Shown: piece after piece, positions 51,226 to 60,546 of the stretch
How positions within the stretch are numbered: position 1 is the stretch's first letter
Layout of the letters: each line of letters begins with the position of its first letter
DNA from: Longimicrobiales bacterium
GTDB taxonomy: Bacteria; Gemmatimonadota; Gemmatimonadetes; Longimicrobiales; Gaopeijiaceae
DNA: 64,000 bases
Direction: 5' to 3'
Assembly: GCA_951828585.1 (NCBI GenBank)
Contig: OX639991.1
Coordinates: forward strand, 2,760,576 to 2,824,575
The notes under the pieces: generated by a model
What the model was told of the DNA's origin: nothing
The model's database searches: none
Seen by the model: the letters and a program-made list of their open reading frames with translations, nothing else
Translations under genes and position numbers: made by a program

Positions 51226-52002
51226 ATGTCCGACACACCCCTGGGCCGATTCTCCTGGCACGAACTCATGACCACGGACCTGGACGCGGCCCGCGACTTC
51301 TACACGAAGATCACCGGCTGGGGCACCAGCATGTGGGACGGCGGCGAAAAGCCGTACGAGATGTGGATGAACGGAGAAATGCCGGTCGGCGGCCTCATGG
51401 ATCTGCCTTCGCCGGACGTTCCTCCGTGCTGGCTGGCCTACATCTCGACGCCCGACATCGACGGGACGCTGGCGAAGGTGAAGGAACACGGCGGTGCTGT
51501 TCACGGCGAGATGGCCGTGCCCGAGGTGGGCCGTTTCGCGGTGATCGCGGATCCGCAGGGCGGGGTGATCGCGGTCCTCGAACCCGAGGGTGAGACTCCG
51601 GGTCACGATGGTGTCGCGGAGCCTGGGCAGTTTTCCTGGCACGAACTCGCGACCACGGACGCCGACGGCGCCTGGGCTTTCTACTCCGCGGTGTTCGGCT
51701 GGACGGAGGCGGGGCAGATGGACATGGGAGAGATGGGAGTCTACCGGATGTTCGGCAGGGGTGCGCATCCGCTGGGGGGCATCTTCAACGGTCCGCCGGA
51801 GATGCCGGCCGTGGGCTGGCTGCTGTACGTGCGTGTGCCCGATGCGCATGCCGCCGCGAAGACCATCGTCGAGCTCGGGGGGCGGATCCTGAACGGGCCG
51901 ATGGAGGTGCCTGGAGGCGACGACTTCATAGCGCATTGCATGGACGCGCAGGGGATCGCCTTTGCGGTGCACGGATCGGCGCCTGGTGGCGAGGGCGAGT
52001 AG
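51226..52002 (+). CDS. VOC (glyoxalase-type) protein with two tandem domains
   Basis: 258 residues made of two homologous halves, each starting FSWHELMTTDLDAARDFY or FSWHELATTDADGAWAFY and closing with PQGGVIAVLEPEG or AQGIAFAVHGSA. This is the bi-domain arrangement of vicinal-oxygen-chelate proteins such as CFP32/hydroxylase-like relatives. The metal ligands His (HEL) and terminal Glu are present in the first half and less so in the second. Substrate not predictable. ATG 51226; longer readings to 50656 overlap the divergent TPR gene. Confidence 0.88.
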   Translation: MSDTPLGRFSWHELMTTDLDAARDFYTKITGWGTSMWDGGEKPYEMWMNGEMPVGGLMDLPSPDVPPCWLAYISTPDIDGTLAKVKEHGGAVHGEMAVPEVGRFAVIADPQGGVIAVLEPEGETPGHDGVAEPGQFSWHELATTDADGAWAFYSAVFGWTEAGQMDMGEMGVYRMFGRGAHPLGGIFNGPPEMPAVGWLLYVRVPDAHAAAKTIVELGGRILNGPMEVPGGDDFIAHCMDAQGIAFAVHGSAPGGEGE

Positions 52003-52087
52003 GCATGGCGCGCCGGGCTCGGATGATCGGCGCAGCGCCGGGTGTGTGGTGAAGCGGTAGCTGGGCGGGTAGGGTGAACGTGCCAAT

Positions 52088-52128
52088 ATGTAATCTATAT
52101 CTTACTTAATGTAATGTTTGCTATACAT
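52088..52128 (+). promoter_or_regulatory. Double-palindrome site, copy B
   Basis: ATGTAA-N8-TTACTT, one base, then ATGTAA-N8-ATACAT. Same geometry as copies A and C. ATG 52114 inside it starts the GNAT gene. The best-conserved copy and the only AT-rich stretch between the VOC and GNAT genes. Confidence 0.65.
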
Positions 52129-52617
52129 TTTCGCCCCATGACGCCAGAGGACTGGCCGGCCATGGCGGAAATCTACAGGCAGGGGATCGAGTCCGGGGAC
52201 GCCACCTTCGAGACGGAAGTGCCGGACTGGGAGAGCTGGGCCGCGGCCCGAAGTCCGGATTGCCGGATCGTCGCTGAATCCGATGGCAGGGTTGTCGGTT
52301 ATGCCGGGCTCAGTCCGGTGTCGAAACGCCCGGTCTACGCGGGAGTCCGCGAAGTCATGATCTACATCGCGGAGTCGGCGCGTGGCCAAGGGGTTGGGGG
52401 ACGCCTCCTGCGCGAGCTCGTCGACGAAACCGAGGCGCGAGGCATCTGGACGCTGCAGGCCGGGATTTTTCCCGAAAACGAGGCCTCGATCCGGATCTTC
52501 CAAAGGGTCGGATTCCGGATCCTCGGGACGCATGAGCGGCTCGGCCGCTTCCACGACGGCCGCTGGCGCGATGTGGTGCTGATGGAGCGGCGGAGTCTGG
52601 TCGCGGGGGTGGACTGA
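52114..52617 (+). CDS. GNAT N-acetyltransferase (phosphinothricin/methionine-sulfoximine type)
   Basis: 167 residues. The N-terminus FAIHFRPMTPEDWPAMAEIY with RQGIESGDATFE is that of the PAT/MnaT branch acting on phosphinothricin or methionine sulfoximine analogues. Motif A VREVMIYIAESARGQGVGGR supplies the acetyl-CoA loop (R-x-x-G-x-G), followed by LQAGIFPENEASIRIFQRVG. ATG 52114 gives the canonical first strand; ATG 52138 would cut it. No ribosome-binding sequence precedes 52114, which lies inside the double palindrome, so leaderless translation is possible. Confidence 0.88.
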   Translation: MFAIHFRPMTPEDWPAMAEIYRQGIESGDATFETEVPDWESWAAARSPDCRIVAESDGRVVGYAGLSPVSKRPVYAGVREVMIYIAESARGQGVGGRLLRELVDETEARGIWTLQAGIFPENEASIRIFQRVGFRILGTHERLGRFHDGRWRDVVLMERRSLVAGVD

Positions 52618-52638
52618 AGAGGTTTCCCGCGCCTGTGC

Positions 52639-53700
52639 CTACGCCACCTCGATCCCGTCATCCAGGAACACGTCCTGGATCAGGTTCAGCAGCTTCACCC
52701 CTTCGGACATGGGGCGCTGGAACGCCTTGCGCCCCGAAATCAGCCCCATACCCCCGGCCCGCTTGTTGATCACCGCCGTGCGGGCCGCCTGCGCGAAGTC
52801 GTTGTCCCCGCTGGAGCCGCCCGAGTTGATCAGCCCGGCACGCCCCATGTAGCAGTTGGCCACCTGGTAGCGCGTCATCTCGATGGGGTGGGCGCCGGGG
52901 ACCAGGTCGGAGTAGACCTTGTCGTGCGTGCGCCCGAAGCCGACCGCGCGGTAGCCGCCGTCAAGCTCGGCCTGCTTCTGCTTGATAATGTCGGCCTCGA
53001 TCGTGACGCCGAGGTGGTTGGCTTGTCCGGTCAGGTCGGCGGCCGCGTGGTAGTTCTTTCCCCCCGTGTTGAAGGCGGACTGCCGCAGGTAGCACCACAA
53101 CACGGTCACCATGCCCAACTCGTGTGCCATCTGGAACGCCTCCGACGCCTCCTGCAGCTGGCGCATTCCCAGCTCGGAACCGAAATAGACCGTCGCCCCC
53201 ACCGCCGCCGCCCCCAGATCCCACGCCTGCTGCACGCTCGCGAACATGACCTGGTCGTAGCGGTTGGGGTAGGTCAGCAACTCGTTGTGGTTCAGCTTGA
53301 CGAGGAAGGGGATCCGGTGCGCGTACCGGCGCGACACCGAGCCCAGCACGCCCAGCGTGGACGCGACCGCGTTGCACCCGCCCTCCACGGCCAGTTCGCA
53401 GATGTTGCCCGGGTCGAAATAGACCGGATTCGGCGCGAACGACGCCCCCGCCGAGTGCTCGATCCCCTGGTCGACGGGCAGGATGGAGACGTAGCCGGTG
53501 CCGGACAGCCGGCCGTGGCCGAGGATCTGCTGCATGCTGCGCAGCACCTGGGGGTTGCGGTCGGTCCCCGCGACCACCCGGTCGACGAAATCGGGGCCGG
53601 GGAGGTGGAGTTGCTCGCGCGGGAAGCCGCGTGCGCGGTAGGTGAGGAGGTCGTCGGCCTCGTGGCCGAGAAGGTCCTGGATTCTGTCGGATGCGGGCAT
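52639..53700 (-). CDS. fbaB: Class I fructose-bisphosphate aldolase (DhnA type)
   Basis: 353 residues. DeoC/FbaB-like TIM barrel: [80 protein letters not shown], the Schiff-base region and C-terminal [20 protein letters not shown], where GGSSG binds phosphate. Catalyses cleavage or formation of fructose-1,6-bisphosphate without metal. Convergent with the GNAT gene, 21 bases apart. Confidence 0.93.
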   Translation of the reverse strand: MPASDRIQDLLGHEADDLLTYRARGFPREQLHLPGPDFVDRVVAGTDRNPQVLRSMQQILGHGRLSGTGYVSILPVDQGIEHSAGASFAPNPVYFDPGNICELAVEGGCNAVASTLGVLGSVSRRYAHRIPFLVKLNHNELLTYPNRYDQVMFASVQQAWDLGAAAVGATVYFGSELGMRQLQEASEAFQMAHELGMVTVLWCYLRQSAFNTGGKNYHAAADLTGQANHLGVTIEADIIKQKQAELDGGYRAVGFGRTHDKVYSDLVPGAHPIEMTRYQVANCYMGRAGLINSGGSSGDNDFAQAARTAVINKRAGGMGLISGRKAFQRPMSEGVKLLNLIQDVFLDDGIEVA

Positions 53701-53832
53701 GATTGGCGTGGTGGAGGGTGTTTGGCCGGTATGGAGGTGGGGGTCGGACTCGGTTGCGCATGTTAGTGTGGACCCGAGCGGCACCGGTGTCCAGTGGTGG
53801 GGGGCCGTGTCCGGCGTGCGAACTCGGAAGCT

Positions 53833-53858
53833 GACTCGGAAGTGCTCGCTTCCGAGTC
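53833..53858. terminator. Hairpin, 10-bp stem
   Basis: GACTCGGAAG-TGCTCG-CTTCCGAGTC, a perfect 10-bp stem with a 6-base loop, between the divergent aldolase and NAD-binding genes; ACTCGGAAG is also repeated just before it (53822-53830). No T-run, and its place between divergent starts suggests an operator as readily as a terminator. Confidence 0.4.
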
Positions 53859-53928
53859 TCCGGAGTCCGAAATTGGAACCCCGTCTGGAACCCGGAAACC
53901 ACCTTGCCGCCATGGGGTACCCATCCGC

Positions 53929-55431
53929 ATGGAAATTCCCTACGTCAGCCACTCGCTCGTCCTCGTCACGGGCGCCAGCGGATACGTCGGCGGACGCCTC
54001 GTCCCGGCCCTGGAGGCGAAGGGCGAACGGGTGCGCTGCCTGGCCCGCACGCCGCGGTATCTGGAAGGCCGGTTCTCCCCCGCGACCGAGATCGTCCACG
54101 GCGATGCACTCGACCCGCCGTCGCTCGATGCCGCGCTCAAGGGCGTCGACACCGCCTACTACCTGGTGCATTCCATGGGATCACGGGCGGATTTCCGGGA
54201 ACGGGACCGCGCTTGCGCGCACAACTTCGCGTGTGCCGCGCGGCGGCAGGGGGTGCGACGGGTCATCTACCTGGGGGGGCTGGGTAGCCACCGCGACCTC
54301 TCCGCCCACCTGGCCAGCCGTCAGGAAGTAGGCGACATCCTCGCCTCGTACGGCCCACCCACCGTGGAATTCCGCGCCTCGATCATCATCGGTTCGGGGT
54401 CGCTCTCCTTTGAACTGATCCGCGGTCTGGTCAACCGGCTGCCGGTGATGGTCACCCCGCGATGGGTCCGTGCCGAGGCGCAGCCGATCGCCATGGGTGA
54501 CGTCATCGACTACCTGCTGCACGGTCTTGACCTGGAGGCGGACGGCAACGAGGTCTTCGAAATCGGGGGCCCTCAACGCGTGACCTACGGCGAACTCATG
54601 CAGGAGTATGCCCGTCAGATGGGGGTGCGGCGTTTGATGATCCCGGTTCCGTTCCTCAGCCCGCGTCTCTCGAGTCTGTGGCTCGGACTGGTGACGCCGC
54701 TCTACGCGCGGGTGGGCAGGAAGCTGATCGACAGCCTGCGCCACGACACGGTCGTCCACGACCGGCGGGCGCTCGACCGCTTCACCGTCCGTCCCCTGGC
54801 GGTGCGTGCAGCCATCGCGGGGGTCCTGCTGGAGGAGGACCGCGAGATGGCGCGCACACGCTGGAGCGACGCCGTGTCCGCGAGCGGGAGCCGGCCGCGC
54901 TGGGGTGGAAGGCGCTTCGGTTCCCGGCTGATCGACCGGCAGCAGGCGTTGACGGCGGCCGAACCGGAGCGCGCGTTTGCGCCCATCCAGCGCATTGGCG
55001 GGGTTGGGGGCTGGTACTTCGCCACCTGGTTGTGGATGCTGCGCGGTGCGCTCGACCTGCTTGCGGGGGGTGTGGGCATGCGCAGGGGTCGGCGTCACCC
55101 GGTCGAATTGCGGACGGGCGATCCGCTGGACTTCTGGCGGGTCGAAGCCTTCGAGGAGGGCCGGCTGCTGCTGCTCAGGGCCGAGATGAAGGTGCCCGGC
55201 CGGGCCTGGCTGCAGTTCGAGGTGGAACCGGAAGGTGGGGGAAGCCGAATCACGCAGACAGCCGTTTTCGATCCGTCGGGGTTGGGGGGACTGGCGTACT
55301 GGTACGGCCTCTATCCGGTGCACTGGCTGATCTTTCGAGGGATGCTCAGGGGGATCGTGAGGGCGGGTGCCGCGGCACCGCCGCCCGCGGGCGTTGTCTG
55401 GCCGGCGAATACTCCGCAACTTCCGAGCTGA
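53929..55431 (+). CDS. NAD(P)-binding atypical SDR with DUF2867 domain
   Basis: 500 residues. N-terminal Rossmann domain ([60 protein letters not shown]; residues 1-310), then DUF2867 ([58 protein letters not shown]; residues about 340-485). The fusion is a known layout in many bacteria without an assigned reaction; the C-terminal part resembles a lipid-binding fold. Two hydrophobic stretches near the C-terminus suggest membrane contact. ATG 53929. Confidence 0.88.
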   Translation: MEIPYVSHSLVLVTGASGYVGGRLVPALEAKGERVRCLARTPRYLEGRFSPATEIVHGDALDPPSLDAALKGVDTAYYLVHSMGSRADFRERDRACAHNFACAARRQGVRRVIYLGGLGSHRDLSAHLASRQEVGDILASYGPPTVEFRASIIIGSGSLSFELIRGLVNRLPVMVTPRWVRAEAQPIAMGDVIDYLLHGLDLEADGNEVFEIGGPQRVTYGELMQEYARQMGVRRLMIPVPFLSPRLSSLWLGLVTPLYARVGRKLIDSLRHDTVVHDRRALDRFTVRPLAVRAAIAGVLLEEDREMARTRWSDAVSASGSRPRWGGRRFGSRLIDRQQALTAAEPERAFAPIQRIGGVGGWYFATWLWMLRGALDLLAGGVGMRRGRRHPVELRTGDPLDFWRVEAFEEGRLLLLRAEMKVPGRAWLQFEVEPEGGGSRITQTAVFDPSGLGGLAYWYGLYPVHWLIFRGMLRGIVRAGAAAPPPAGVVWPANTPQLPS

Positions 55432-55469
55432 AGTCGCCACCGAGGCGCCGCGCATTCGTGGAGGCGCCC

Positions 55470-55494
55470 AAACCCTGACGTAACGTTAGGGTTT
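55470..55494. promoter_or_regulatory. 25-bp palindrome AAACCCTGACGT-A-ACGTTAGGGTTT
   Basis: Eleven of 12 base pairs match around a single central base, 30 bases before the LVIVD protein ATG and 38 after the preceding stop. Good shape for a dimeric repressor site; as a hairpin it could also end the upstream transcript, though no T-run follows beyond TTT. Confidence 0.45.
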
Positions 55495-55524
55495 GTCGGA
55501 CCACCGGCTTGGAAGGAGCCAACA

Positions 55525-57663
55525 ATGTCGAACAGGCCGTGGATGGATCCCCGCGAGCACCGAGATCATCGAAACGCCGGGCTGGCATGGTGCGCCCGGA
55601 TCGTCCGTCATGGGCTCCTTGCCCTGATCGTGGTCGGCACAGTTGCGGCCGCCGCCGTCCCGCTCCGCGCCCAAACCGACGACGACCCGATCGTGCAGCT
55701 CGTCGCCGAACCGGCAGAGTTGACCATGCGGGTCGGGGACGAGGTCGAGGTCAGGATCACGGGGGTGACCCGCTCCGGCGCTCAGGTGGACGCCCCGCCG
55801 GTGCGGCTGGTGGGCCCGTTCTCGGCGGTGCGGGTGAGGGAGGGGGTCGTCACCGCGCTGGCGGCGGGGGACTACTCGCTGATCGCCACGCTGGTTCAGG
55901 ATGGCGATCCTCCCGCAGGCGAAACGGTCATGGTCAGGGTGCCGGTCCGCATCGACTGGCCGGCCGTCGCGCGGGTGGTCGTCACTCCTCTCACAAACCA
56001 CAGTCTGCTTGCAGGAACCACGATCCGTCTCGGGGTCCGGGCCGAGCATGCGGACGGCAGCGAACGCCCCGATCCGCAGGTCGAGTGGCGGAGCGACACG
56101 CCCGGCATTGCGACCGTCGACGGCTTCGGCCGCGTCACGGCTTCCGCCCCGGGCACGGCCACCATCACCGCCACCGTCGACGGCGTGACCGGCACGGCCA
56201 CCCTCTCCGCCGCCCCCTTCACGGCCACCACCCTGACGATCACCGGCGGCGTCTCCCGCGCCCGCACCGGCGACGTCATCGATTTCGGCGCCGAGGTGCG
56301 GAACGAGGGCGGCGAACTCCTCCCCCGCGTCCCCGTCGAATGGTCCCACGCCTACGAGGCGGCGCCCGGCACCATGGCCCCTCCCGCCACCGCCCAGGTA
56401 CACGACGGCCGCTTCGTCGCCGACCTCCCCGGTCTCTACTCGGTCGTGGCCAATGCCGGCCCCCTCGCCGCGCGCACCTCCTTCGAAATCGTCTCCCGCG
56501 ACGTGGTCCAGCAGCTCGAAATCCACGGACAAGGCCGCGAACAGCGGGTCCGCACCACCGACTTCTGGGTTTTCGAGGGCGTGGACGAGCGCGACTACGC
56601 GGTCACCGGGGCCAAGCGCTCCGACGGCTACGGTTTCGTGTGGGACGTGACCGATCCCGCGAACATCTTCAAGACGGATTCTGTTCAGGTGGACGCGCGC
56701 TCCGTGAACGACATGAAGGTGTCGCCCGACGGCCGCTACGCGACCATGACGCGCGAAGGGGCCTCCGACCGGCGCAACGGGGTGGTCATCCTCGACCTGG
56801 CCGATCCGGCCCACCCCGTGATCGCGTCGGAGGTCACGGAATACGGCCTGACCGGCGGGGTCCACAACGCCTTCCCCACCAACGACCACGTCTTCGCGCT
56901 GGCGGGGGGCGACAAGTACGTGATCCTGGACGTGAGCGACATCTACAACCCGCGCTACGTGGGCGAGTACAACCATCCCGACAGCCGGCTCCACGACGTG
57001 TGGGTGATGGACGGGCTGGCCTACTCGGCAGAGTGGGCGACCGGGCTGGTGGTGGTGGACGTGGGGGACGGGCGCTGGGGCGGGTCTCCCGAGAACCCGG
57101 TGTTCGTGAGCAGCTATCCGCTGCCGACGGGGGGCACGCACGCGGTCTTTCCGTACATCTCGGAGTCGACGGGGAAGCACTACGTCTTCGTGGGGGACGA
57201 GATCATGACGCGGCGGGGTCTGGCATGGGAGGGGCCGGGGCGGGGGCGGGGGTCCTACCAGCTGCCGTACGACGCCGAGACCGGTATGCATGGCATCCCG
57301 CTGGTGACCCAGGGGTACATCCAGATCATCGACTTTTCCGACCCGGAAGATCCGGAGATGGTGGCCCGGTACGAGGTCCCCGAGTATGGAACGCACAACA
57401 TCTGGGTGGAGGACGACGTCTTGTACCAGGCCTACTACGAAGGGGGCGTGCGCATGGTGGACGTTTCGGGGGAGCTGATGGGCAACCTGTACACGCAGGG
57501 GCGCGAGATCGCGGTCTTCAAGGCTTTCGACCCGGCCGGGTACGTGCCCAATTCGCCGATGGCGTGGAGCGTCATGCCGTTCAAGGGGCGCATTTTCTTC
57601 TCCGACACGAATTCCGGGCTGTGGTCGGCGCGGCTGGTGCCGCGGAGCCGGCCGATCAGTTGA
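55525..57663 (+). CDS. Exported LVIVD-repeat protein with Ig-like (Big2) domains
   Basis: 712 residues. Long N-terminal signal (VRHGLLALIVVGTVAAAAVP, cleavage near LRAQ), two or three Ig-like domains (VAEPAELTMRVGDEVEVRIT; PGIATVDGFGRVTASAPGTA, the Big2 signature), then a beta-propeller of LVIVD repeats (GVVILDLADPAHPVIASEV, YVILDVSDIYNPRYVGEY, GYIQIIDFSDPEDPEMVARY, GGVRMVDVSGELMG). LVIVD proteins are bacterial surface proteins often found with cytochromes or hydrolases; ligand unknown. Not in the GEGPGEF family. Confidence 0.87.
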   Translation: MSNRPWMDPREHRDHRNAGLAWCARIVRHGLLALIVVGTVAAAAVPLRAQTDDDPIVQLVAEPAELTMRVGDEVEVRITGVTRSGAQVDAPPVRLVGPFSAVRVREGVVTALAAGDYSLIATLVQDGDPPAGETVMVRVPVRIDWPAVARVVVTPLTNHSLLAGTTIRLGVRAEHADGSERPDPQVEWRSDTPGIATVDGFGRVTASAPGTATITATVDGVTGTATLSAAPFTATTLTITGGVSRARTGDVIDFGAEVRNEGGELLPRVPVEWSHAYEAAPGTMAPPATAQVHDGRFVADLPGLYSVVANAGPLAARTSFEIVSRDVVQQLEIHGQGREQRVRTTDFWVFEGVDERDYAVTGAKRSDGYGFVWDVTDPANIFKTDSVQVDARSVNDMKVSPDGRYATMTREGASDRRNGVVILDLADPAHPVIASEVTEYGLTGGVHNAFPTNDHVFALAGGDKYVILDVSDIYNPRYVGEYNHPDSRLHDVWVMDGLAYSAEWATGLVVVDVGDGRWGGSPENPVFVSSYPLPTGGTHAVFPYISESTGKHYVFVGDEIMTRRGLAWEGPGRGRGSYQLPYDAETGMHGIPLVTQGYIQIIDFSDPEDPEMVARYEVPEYGTHNIWVEDDVLYQAYYEGGVRMVDVSGELMGNLYTQGREIAVFKAFDPAGYVPNSPMAWSVMPFKGRIFFSDTNSGLWSARLVPRSRPIS

Positions 57664-57706
57664 TGGGGCGCGAAACGGTCGGCCGCTACGGGCGTACACG
57701 ACTCGC

Positions 57707-58816
57707 ATGACTTCATCGCATCCGATCCCCGTCGGACTGCTGGGTGCCACCGGCATGGTGGGCCAGCAGTTCGTCCTCCAGCTCGAGGGTCACCCCTGGT
57801 TCCGGGTCGCGTGGCTCGGCGCGAGCGAGCGGAGCGCGGGCCGGACCTACGCCGAGGCCGCGCGCTGGGTCCAGGACCGTCCCATGCCCGAGGGCGTGGC
57901 CGGGATGGTGGTGCAACCCGCGACCGTGTCGGCAGACTGTCCCGAGGTGGTCTTTTCCGCCATGGACGCGTCGGCTGCGGGCGGGATCGAACGGGCCTTT
58001 GCTCGCGCGGGGCATTTCGTACTCTCGAACTCGCGCAACCACCGCCTCGACGCGGATGTCCCCCTCGTCATCCCGGAGGTGAACCCGGACCACATGGAGC
58101 TGATCAAGCACCAGCGCCGCGAGCGTGGCTGGCCCGGGGCGATCGTCACCAACCCCAACTGCTCGACCATCACCCTGACGATGGCCCTCGCCCCGCTCCG
58201 TCCCTTCGGCATCCGGCGCGTGCTCGTGACCACGCTGCAGGCGGTGAGCGGGGCGGGCTACCCGGGTGTGCCCGCGGTGGACATGCTGGGCAACGCGGTA
58301 CCGTTCATCGGGGGCGAAGAGGACAAGCTGTCGGTGGAGACGTGCAAGCTGCTCGGGGAGCTGCGGGGTGGGGGGGACGGGGTGGAACCGGCGGCCGTGA
58401 CGGTGAGCGCGCACTGCAACAGGGTCCCGACGGTCGACGGTCACCTGGTGTGCGCTTCGGTGGAGCTGGAAGCGCAGCCGTCGCCGGACGATGCGCGGGA
58501 AGCGATGACGGCCTTTCGCGGGCGTCCCCAGGAACTGGTCTTGCCGACCGCGCCGGGGCGGCCGGTTCAGGTCGTGGCGGGCGCCGACCGTCCGCAGCCG
58601 CGGCGCGATGTCGGGGCGGGGCGGGGGATGGCGGTCACGGTGGGACGGGTGCGCGAATGTCCGCTGCTGGGCCTCAAGTTCGTCGCCCTCGGGCACAACA
58701 CGATCCGGGGCGCGGCGGGGGCGTCGGTGCTGAATGCCGAGCTGCTGGTGGCGGGGGGGTGGATGATCGGTGCGCAGTCGCTTCATGGCGCCGAAAACGG
58801 CGAGGGACAGCGCTGA
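57707..58816 (+). CDS. asd: Aspartate-semialdehyde dehydrogenase
   Basis: 369 residues; makes L-aspartate-4-semialdehyde from aspartyl phosphate with NADPH, the first committed step shared by lysine, threonine and methionine. Nucleotide motif LLGATGMVGQQFVLQL, catalytic Cys in IVTNPNCSTITLTMALAP, substrate region VSAHCNRVPTVDGH with the active His. Head of the asd-dapB-dapA-dapD operon; 8 bases separate it from dapB. Longer than many bacterial Asd and closer to the archaeal/fungal-type length. Confidence 0.96.
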   Translation: MTSSHPIPVGLLGATGMVGQQFVLQLEGHPWFRVAWLGASERSAGRTYAEAARWVQDRPMPEGVAGMVVQPATVSADCPEVVFSAMDASAAGGIERAFARAGHFVLSNSRNHRLDADVPLVIPEVNPDHMELIKHQRRERGWPGAIVTNPNCSTITLTMALAPLRPFGIRRVLVTTLQAVSGAGYPGVPAVDMLGNAVPFIGGEEDKLSVETCKLLGELRGGGDGVEPAAVTVSAHCNRVPTVDGHLVCASVELEAQPSPDDAREAMTAFRGRPQELVLPTAPGRPVQVVAGADRPQPRRDVGAGRGMAVTVGRVRECPLLGLKFVALGHNTIRGAAGASVLNAELLVAGGWMIGAQSLHGAENGEGQR

Positions 58817-58823
58817 CTGGGCG

Positions 58824-59585
58824 ATGGCGGCTGACTCTTCTCCCCGGACCCCACTGCGAATCGCGCTGCTGGGCCACGGGCGGATGGGACGCCTGATCGA
58901 GCAGCTGGCACCGGAGCACGGCGCGACCGTGGTCCTTCGACTCGACGGGTCCAACAACCAGGACGGCTCCGGGCTCAACCGAGCAGCCCTCCGCAAGACC
59001 GATGTGGCCATCGACTTCTCGACCGGCGCTTCGGTCACCTCCGGCAACCTCGAACGCCTGTGCGACCTCGGGATCGACACCGTGGTCGGCACCACCGGGT
59101 GGGACGACCGGCGTGCCGCACTCCTGGCACACGCGCGGAGCAGCCGGATCGGCCTCGTCCACGGCGCGAACTTCTCGGTGGGCGTCAACGCCTTCTACCG
59201 CATCGCGGCGGCCGCCGCCCGCACCCTGGCCCGGTGCGGCGGCTACGACCTCGCCGCCTTCGAGTCGCACCACCGGGGCAAGCGCGACGCCCCCTCGGGA
59301 ACGGCGCTGCGCATCATCGACGAGGTCCGCGCCGCGGGCTGGAGCGGCGAGATCGACGTCACCAGCCAACGGACGGGTTACGTTCCCGGCACCCACGAGC
59401 TCCAGTGGGACTCGGCCGCCGACACCGTGCGGCTCAGCCACACGGCCCGGTCCCGAGCCGGATTCGCACGCGGGGCACTCGCCGCCGCACACTGGATCCA
59501 CGGCCGTTCCGGCGTGTACGATTTCGCGGAGTGCTGGGAGCGGGTGGTGGCGGGGGACGGCCCATCAAGCGAAGGCAGCCGATGA
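58824..59585 (+). CDS. dapB: 4-hydroxy-tetrahydrodipicolinate reductase
   Basis: 253 residues, NAD(P)H-dependent reduction to tetrahydrodipicolinate. LLGHGRMGRLIEQL (usual GxxGRMG), VAIDFSTGASV, DTVVGTTGWDD, GANFSVGVNAFYR, and the catalytic FESHHRGKRDAPSGTA (HH and Lys). Shares the ATGA overlap with dapA. ATG 58824 chosen over 58770, which overlaps asd. Confidence 0.95.
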   Translation: MAADSSPRTPLRIALLGHGRMGRLIEQLAPEHGATVVLRLDGSNNQDGSGLNRAALRKTDVAIDFSTGASVTSGNLERLCDLGIDTVVGTTGWDDRRAALLAHARSSRIGLVHGANFSVGVNAFYRIAAAAARTLARCGGYDLAAFESHHRGKRDAPSGTALRIIDEVRAAGWSGEIDVTSQRTGYVPGTHELQWDSAADTVRLSHTARSRAGFARGALAAAHWIHGRSGVYDFAECWERVVAGDGPSSEGSR

Positions 59586-60493
59586 AGACCACAAACGACA
59601 CGGCGGCGCGGGAGAGACCCTTGCTCCACGGATGTGGAACCGCCCTGGTCACACCCTTCCTTCCTGACGGCGCTATCGACGAGGAACGCGTTGGCGCCCT
59701 GGTGCACCGGCAGGTGGCAGCGGGGATCCACTTCCTGGTGCCGGGTGGGTCTACAGGCGAAGGCGTCACCCTGAATGGCTCGGAAAAGGTCCGGGTCACG
59801 GAGCTGACCGTGGAGGCGGCGGGTGGCGCGGTCCCGGTCATCGCCGGCTGCGGCGGCAACGACACCGCCGAGGTGGTTGCCCTGGCCAGGTCGCTGGAGG
59901 GCACCGGCGCCGCCGGCCTCCTCGTTGTCACCCCGTACTACAACAAGCCCACCCCGGACGGTCTCTTCCTCCACTACACGGCGGTGGCGGAGGCCACGAG
60001 CCTTCCCATCGTCGTCTACAACGTCCCCAGCCGGACCGGCATCAACGTCACCGCCGAAACCCTCGCGCGGCTGGCCACGATTCCCGGCGTGGCGGCCGTC
60101 AAGGAGGCTGCGGGCGACATCATGCAGATGGCGCGGGTGGTCCAGGCGGTCCCCGCGGACTTCGCGGTCCTCTCGGGTGACGACGGCGCGACGCTGCCCT
60201 CAATGGCCCTGGGGGCGCACGGGCTGATCTCGGTGGTCTCCAACCAGATCCCGGGGCCGATGGCCGAACTCTGCGACCGGTGCCTGGCGGGGGACTTTGC
60301 CGGCGCCCGCCGGGTGCACCGCCGCTGGCTGCCGCTCATGGACGCCAACTTCTTCGAGACCAACCCGGGACCCGTAAAGTTCTCGATGGCCGAAATGGGC
60401 CTGCTGGAGGACCGCTGCCGTCTTCCGCTGGCCGCGGTCGGCGCCGAAAACCGGCGGCGTATGCGTGAAGTGATGGAGTCGGCAGGACTGTAA
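59582..60493 (+). CDS. dapA: 4-hydroxy-tetrahydrodipicolinate synthase
   Basis: 303 residues. Condenses pyruvate with aspartate semialdehyde. TIM-barrel lyase motifs: GCGTALVTPFLPDG, VPGGSTGEGVTLNGSEK (pyruvate-binding GSTGE), VVTPYYNKPTPDGLFLHY (catalytic Tyr), GVAAVKEAAGD (Schiff-base Lys). Complete. Its TAA stop (60491-60493) lies inside the double-palindrome site C, so the dapD-proximal signal overlaps the end of this gene. Confidence 0.96.
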   Translation: MKTTNDTAARERPLLHGCGTALVTPFLPDGAIDEERVGALVHRQVAAGIHFLVPGGSTGEGVTLNGSEKVRVTELTVEAAGGAVPVIAGCGGNDTAEVVALARSLEGTGAAGLLVVTPYYNKPTPDGLFLHYTAVAEATSLPIVVYNVPSRTGINVTAETLARLATIPGVAAVKEAAGDIMQMARVVQAVPADFAVLSGDDGATLPSMALGAHGLISVVSNQIPGPMAELCDRCLAGDFAGARRVHRRWLPLMDANFFETNPGPVKFSMAEMGLLEDRCRLPLAAVGAENRRRMREVMESAGL

Positions 60494-60528
60494 TGAGAAC
60501 TTTACAAAATGTCATGTTCGGTTTACAT
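60488..60528 (+). promoter_or_regulatory. Double-palindrome site, copy C, between dapA and dapD
   Basis: CTGTAA-N8-TTACAA, one base, then ATGTCA-N8-TTACAT. It overlaps the dapA stop and contains ATG 60514 at the conserved position, here opening a 10-residue leader ORF that ends over the dapD start. Suggests separate control of dapD inside the operon. Confidence 0.65.
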
Positions 60529-60546
60529 GGGAGAAGCCCTTTTTGA
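60514..60546 (+). CDS. Leader micro-ORF coupled to dapD
   Basis: ATG 60514 encodes MFGLHGRSPF and stops at TGA 60544-60546, overlapping the dapD start as TTGA. The ATG is the one embedded in the double palindrome; in copies A and B that ATG starts the main gene. Its first residues (M-F-G-L-H) mirror MFAIH and MSSIH there. Could serve translational coupling or attenuation; no run of Lys codons, so not a lysine attenuator. Confidence 0.4.
   Translation: MFGLHGRSPF

Noticed and set aside
55486-57756. 756-codon open frame antisense to the LVIVD protein
   Set aside because: Low-complexity His/Arg/Gly/Val translation; the plus strand encodes clear Ig and LVIVD repeats with a signal peptide.
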